Of a stretch of DNA of 7,506 bases, positions 5,590 through 7,506 are shown one piece after another. Below the pieces are notes generated by a model, which was not told the origin of the DNA, ran no database searches, and saw only the letters and a list, made by a program, of their open reading frames with translations. Source of the stretch: an uncultured Lachnospiraceae bacterium (lineage in GTDB: Bacteria > Bacillota > Clostridia > Lachnospirales > Lachnospiraceae); NCBI GenBank assembly GCA_902782815.1, contig CACZOS010000152.1, positions 1-7,506 on the forward strand, read 5' to 3'. Made by a program: the position numbers and the translations under genes. Each line of letters starts with the position of its first letter. Position 1 is the first letter of the stretch.

Positions 5590-5961
5590 TTACTCAGCCT
5601 TCCATAAACCGTGAAGATTGCAGTAAGCATAGATGCCGACCAAAGTGTCATCCTCAGTCAGAGCGAAGGTTGCCTTGGGCTCATCACCTGGTTTTAAGTT
5701 CTTTCTCTGCATGCCCTGTTCTGTCTCAATACCGATCCACTCAATATAATGAACCTCTTCCATGGGATGGGTCAGGGTGCCGACTTTAACGATGATGTTG
5801 TTGCCATCGATCTGGAAGATCGGAACATGTTTTTCCTGAGCAGCATCTGTTGTTCCGGGAACAAGCAGTTCCATGGGCTGGCCGCAGCAGCTGGGTGTAC
5901 AGCAGTCAGTCTTGATCAGTTCTACCATATCTCCGCATTTAGCACATTTGTAAATTTTCAT
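5590..5961 (-). CDS. dfx: Desulfoferrodoxin (2Fe superoxide reductase)
   Basis: This 123-residue protein reduces superoxide to hydrogen peroxide in the cytoplasm without making oxygen, using electrons usually supplied by rubredoxin. The N-terminal desulforedoxin domain has C6, C9 and the C25-C26 pair that hold the first iron. The C-terminal neelaredoxin domain keeps the whole square-pyramidal iron site: H45, H65, H71 and H117 plus axial C114, in the motifs EKHVP, THPMEEVHYIEW and CNLHG. The catalytic loop Glu43-Lys44 is also intact. Length is typical for the 2Fe class. Two further cysteines (C20, C21) precede the C25-C26 pair. GGAGG lies 7 bases before the ATG. The promoter, with an overlapping PerR-like box, lies about 85-110 bases upstream, and the gene ends at the shared terminator, so it is probably monocistronic and peroxide-responsive. 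The rubredoxin-like proteins in this window are possible electron donors (inference). Confidence 0.95.
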   Translation of the reverse strand: MKIYKCAKCGDMVELIKTDCCTPSCCGQPMELLVPGTTDAAQEKHVPIFQIDGNNIIVKVGTLTHPMEEVHYIEWIGIETEQGMQRKNLKPGDEPKATFALTEDDTLVGIYAYCNLHGLWKAE

Positions 5962-6035
5962 AATCAGTCCTCCATCTTTCTTTAAAAACTTTTATGATCA
6001 GGAGATATCCTCCATGTTCATTATTGATGATTACT

Positions 6036-6050
6036 ATACAATGATTATAA
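6036..6050 (-). promoter_or_regulatory. PerR-like operator over the dfx -10
   Basis: The minus strand reads TTATAATCATTGTAT. Against the PerR consensus TTATAATnATTATAA it differs at two positions, both in the right half. It overlaps the -10, where a repressor would block RNA polymerase. PerR control of superoxide reductase and rubrerythrin genes is established in Clostridium acetobutylicum; its operation here is inference. Confidence 0.6.
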
Positions 6051-6072
6051 TGAAAAGCATGCGGAAATGCAA
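6044..6072 (-). promoter_or_regulatory. Sigma-A promoter of dfx
   Basis: The -35 TTGCAT (6072-6067) is separated by exactly 17 bases from a perfect -10 TATAAT (6049-6044) on the minus strand. The predicted leader is about 75 bases. The promoter begins just after the stop of the deacetylase gene. Confidence 0.7.
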
Positions 6073-6086
6073 CCTTTACCTTTCCT

Positions 6087-6914
6087 CTACCTTTTACTCT
6101 TTTCTTTCTTTGCCGGAGCCGCGAATTCATCCACCGTGCCGAAACGGTATCCCTTCTTTTTCATGGAAGAGATGATCTTGGGAAGAGCCTTTCTGTCCGC
6201 GGAAGAAATCACATGGAGCAAAGGCATCATCCCACAGAAATGGTGTTTTTTGAATTTGCGCAGAACAAAACTGACCGAAGGCTGATCGTGTTCATCATAA
6301 TCATAATAGGCAAGACTCCAGAGCATGGTACTGTAGCCCATATCCTGCATTACTTTCATCATCCGGACACTGTAGACTCCCTCGGGAGGTCTCATATACG
6401 GATCCATGGTGTAGCCGGTCTTTTTCTTCATGGTCTTCTCACATTGGGAAACCTCTTTTTTCATCCGGGAAACCGATAAGGCAGGCATTCTGGGATGTGT
6501 ACAGGTATGATTTCCCACCAGATGTCCTTCCTTCTTCATCCTCTTTACCAGTTTTTTATTCTGGCGGATGTAGGGTTCGGTGACAAAAAAGATCGCTTTC
6601 ACCTTTTCTTTCTTTAAGGTATTCAGTATTTTCCCGGTATTCCCGTTTTCATACCCGCAGTCAAATGTCAGGTAGATAACCTTCTTTTTCTTCTTATATG
6701 CCTTGGTATTGCAATAGAAAGTCTGATAGGAGGAAAGATCCTTTACCCCTCTCGGCTTGTCACAACCCGGTTTTTTATGATCTGTACGAAGATTCAGCCC
6801 GAATGCTACAGGAGTATTGGAATATCTGCTGTAATCCCTGGCGGAAACTCTTGCGGGGACAGAGATGAACAAAATGACCAGGCATAGTACCAGGCATAAA
6901 CATCTTTTCTTCAT
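6087..6914 (-). CDS. pdaA: PdaA-like polysaccharide deacetylase (muramic delta-lactam pathway)
   Basis: This 275-residue protein has a signal peptide (basic MKKR, hydrophobic core about 5-20, possible cleavage near ARVSA-RD), so it is exported. The NodB-homology domain carries YLTFDCGYENGNTG (81-94) with catalytic Asp85, the GNHTCTHP metal/catalytic histidines H136 and H140, RPPEG at 175-179, and LLHVISS with H234. The single Asp with 'DxGYE' in place of the usual 'DDG' is typical of PdaA. That enzyme removes acetyl groups from muramic acid so that muramic delta-lactam can form in the spore cortex. A basic tail ends the protein. AAGGAG lies 6 bases before the ATG. The gene lies 43 bases after a small membrane-protein gene and may share its transcript. 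Paralogues acting on vegetative peptidoglycan exist, so the sporulation role and the symbol are probable rather than certain. Confidence 0.85.
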   Translation of the reverse strand: MKKRCLCLVLCLVILFISVPARVSARDYSRYSNTPVAFGLNLRTDHKKPGCDKPRGVKDLSSYQTFYCNTKAYKKKKKVIYLTFDCGYENGNTGKILNTLKKEKVKAIFFVTEPYIRQNKKLVKRMKKEGHLVGNHTCTHPRMPALSVSRMKKEVSQCEKTMKKKTGYTMDPYMRPPEGVYSVRMMKVMQDMGYSTMLWSLAYYDYDEHDQPSVSFVLRKFKKHHFCGMMPLLHVISSADRKALPKIISSMKKKGYRFGTVDEFAAPAKKEKSKR

Positions 6915-6957
6915 GGCCGGCTCCTTTCAATTACTTCAGACAAAAACACTCTGCGGC

Positions 6958-7278
6958 TTATCCCCAAAAATGCCCGATCAAAAAGATGATCCCGGCAAAA
7001 GATGCGGCCAGAATGCCCAGGACCAGCAGGGCAGCTGTCAGAGTCCCTCTGATCATAGCCCATCTTTCTTCCCCCTGTAAATGCAGGGGATACCGGGGTT
7101 GTCCGCCGGCCTGAGGATCCTCCCCTTTCTTCCTTTTGTACAGGATATCAAACCGGGGAATCAGCAGGGGCTGACGATCCAGATCACTCATGTCGGCGAT
7201 CACCAGCTCGTCCTCATCGGGAAGAAATCCTTCTTCCTCAAGGTATGTCTCATCTTTCCTTTGGCTCTCTTCTGCCAT
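6958..7278 (-). CDS. Small acidic single-pass membrane protein, function unknown
   Basis: This 106-residue protein is not recognised. Residues 1-40 are strongly acidic (runs such as EEEGFLPDEDEL), followed by a basic patch KRKKG near 48-52. One hydrophobic membrane segment spans about 79-101 (TLTAALLVLGILAASFAG...), close to the C-terminus. With no signal peptide and the charged part before the segment, the N-terminal part is probably cytoplasmic. AGGAGG lies 7 bases before the ATG, which supports a real gene. It sits between a peptide-transporter ATPase gene and the deacetylase, all on the same strand, and its ribosome binding site directly follows a GC-rich hairpin. A cell-envelope role is only a guess from its neighbour. 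Confidence 0.75.
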   Translation of the reverse strand: MAEESQRKDETYLEEEGFLPDEDELVIADMSDLDRQPLLIPRFDILYKRKKGEDPQAGGQPRYPLHLQGEERWAMIRGTLTAALLVLGILAASFAGIIFLIGHFWG

Positions 7279-7293
7279 GGCGATTCCTCCTGA

Positions 7294-7334
7294 CCGGCCG
7301 GCAGTTCAATCTTCATGAATAATCTGCCGGCCGG
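7294..7334 (-). other. GC-rich perfect inverted repeat between ABC ATPase and membrane-protein genes
   Basis: The 11-base arms CCGGCCGGCAG and CTGCCGGCCGG enclose 19 bases. In the minus-strand transcript the hairpin begins about 18 bases after the ATPase stop and ends just before AGGAGG of the next gene. No T-run follows on either strand, so it is more likely an mRNA processing or 3'-protecting structure, or a translation-limiting element, than a terminator. Confidence 0.5.
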
Positions 7335-7352
7335 GGTTTATCGGCTTATCCT

Positions 7353-7506
7353 TTATTCCGCGTCTTTCTGATCTTTGCTGATATCCCTGGCGTCATCATA
7401 AAGATGACAGACTACATAGTGACCCGGTTCGATCTCTTTCTGCTCCGGAACAACTTCCTTACAAATACCCATACAGTTTTTGCAGCGGGTATGGAACTTA
7501 CATCCG
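7353..7506 (-). CDS. Oligopeptide/dipeptide ABC transporter ATP-binding protein, C-terminal end (5' part outside window)
   Basis: The 51 visible C-terminal residues end in a TAA at 7355-7353. They match the extension found after the ATPase domain in Opp/Dpp-type importer ATPases (oligo_HPY region): GCKFHTRC, then C-M-G-I-C, a proline/glutamate stretch EPGHYVVCHL, and a polar tail. These proteins energise uptake of peptides or related solutes through an inner-membrane permease pair. Conserved cysteines in this tail bind an iron-sulfur cluster in some homologues; here C2, C8, C11, C15 and C33 of the visible part are candidates. The Walker motifs lie outside the window, so D or F subtype cannot be assigned. 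Confidence 0.85.
   Translation of the reverse strand, partial: GCKFHTRCKNCMGICKEVVPEQKEIEPGHYVVCHLYDDARDISKDQKDAE

Overview
The window looks like chromosomal DNA of an anaerobic, low-to-moderate GC Firmicute, most likely a Lachnospiraceae-type Clostridium. The grounds are strong AGGAGG-type ribosome binding sites, AT-rich intergenic DNA, rubredoxin-type proteins, a superoxide reductase, a PerR-like operator and a PdaA-type peptidoglycan deacetylase as found in spore formers. The genus is inference. No rRNA, tRNA, CRISPR array, insertion sequence or prophage is visible.

Left block (1-4587, all on the minus strand, transcribed right to left). The order is: a flavodoxin-fold FMN reductase-like protein (4587-4027); a thioredoxin-reductase-like flavoenzyme carrying an AhpF-type disulfide domain at its C-terminus instead of its N-terminus (4003-2459); a 210-base gap with its own promoter and structured leader; a second, paralogous FMN reductase-like protein (2248-1724); an unrecognised 169-residue protein (1720-1211); a 75-residue short rubredoxin-like protein (1125-898); and the N-terminal half of a cytoplasmic tannase/feruloyl-esterase-family hydrolase with a TTG start (839 to beyond the left edge). 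Together these resemble an electron chain (NAD(P)H to FAD to dithiol, FMN or rubredoxin iron) attached to an alpha/beta hydrolase. That functional link is inference.

Middle (4588-5589). An AT-rich divergent promoter region leads rightward into a 191-residue protein that joins a short rubredoxin domain to what looks like a serine-recombinase catalytic domain without its catalytic residues. It ends at a perfect 18-bp bidirectional terminator shared with the convergent gene on its right.

Right block (5590-7506, minus strand). A complete desulfoferrodoxin/2Fe superoxide reductase (dfx) has a sigma-A promoter overlapped by a PerR-like box. Upstream of it lie a PdaA-like deacetylase, a small single-pass membrane protein, a GC-rich intercistronic hairpin, and the C-terminal end of an Opp/Dpp-type peptide-transporter ATPase that enters from the right edge.

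The most unusual features are the rubredoxin/dead-resolvase fusion, the permuted AhpF-like reductase, and the same short rubredoxin module occurring in two different genes on opposite strands of this redox locus.
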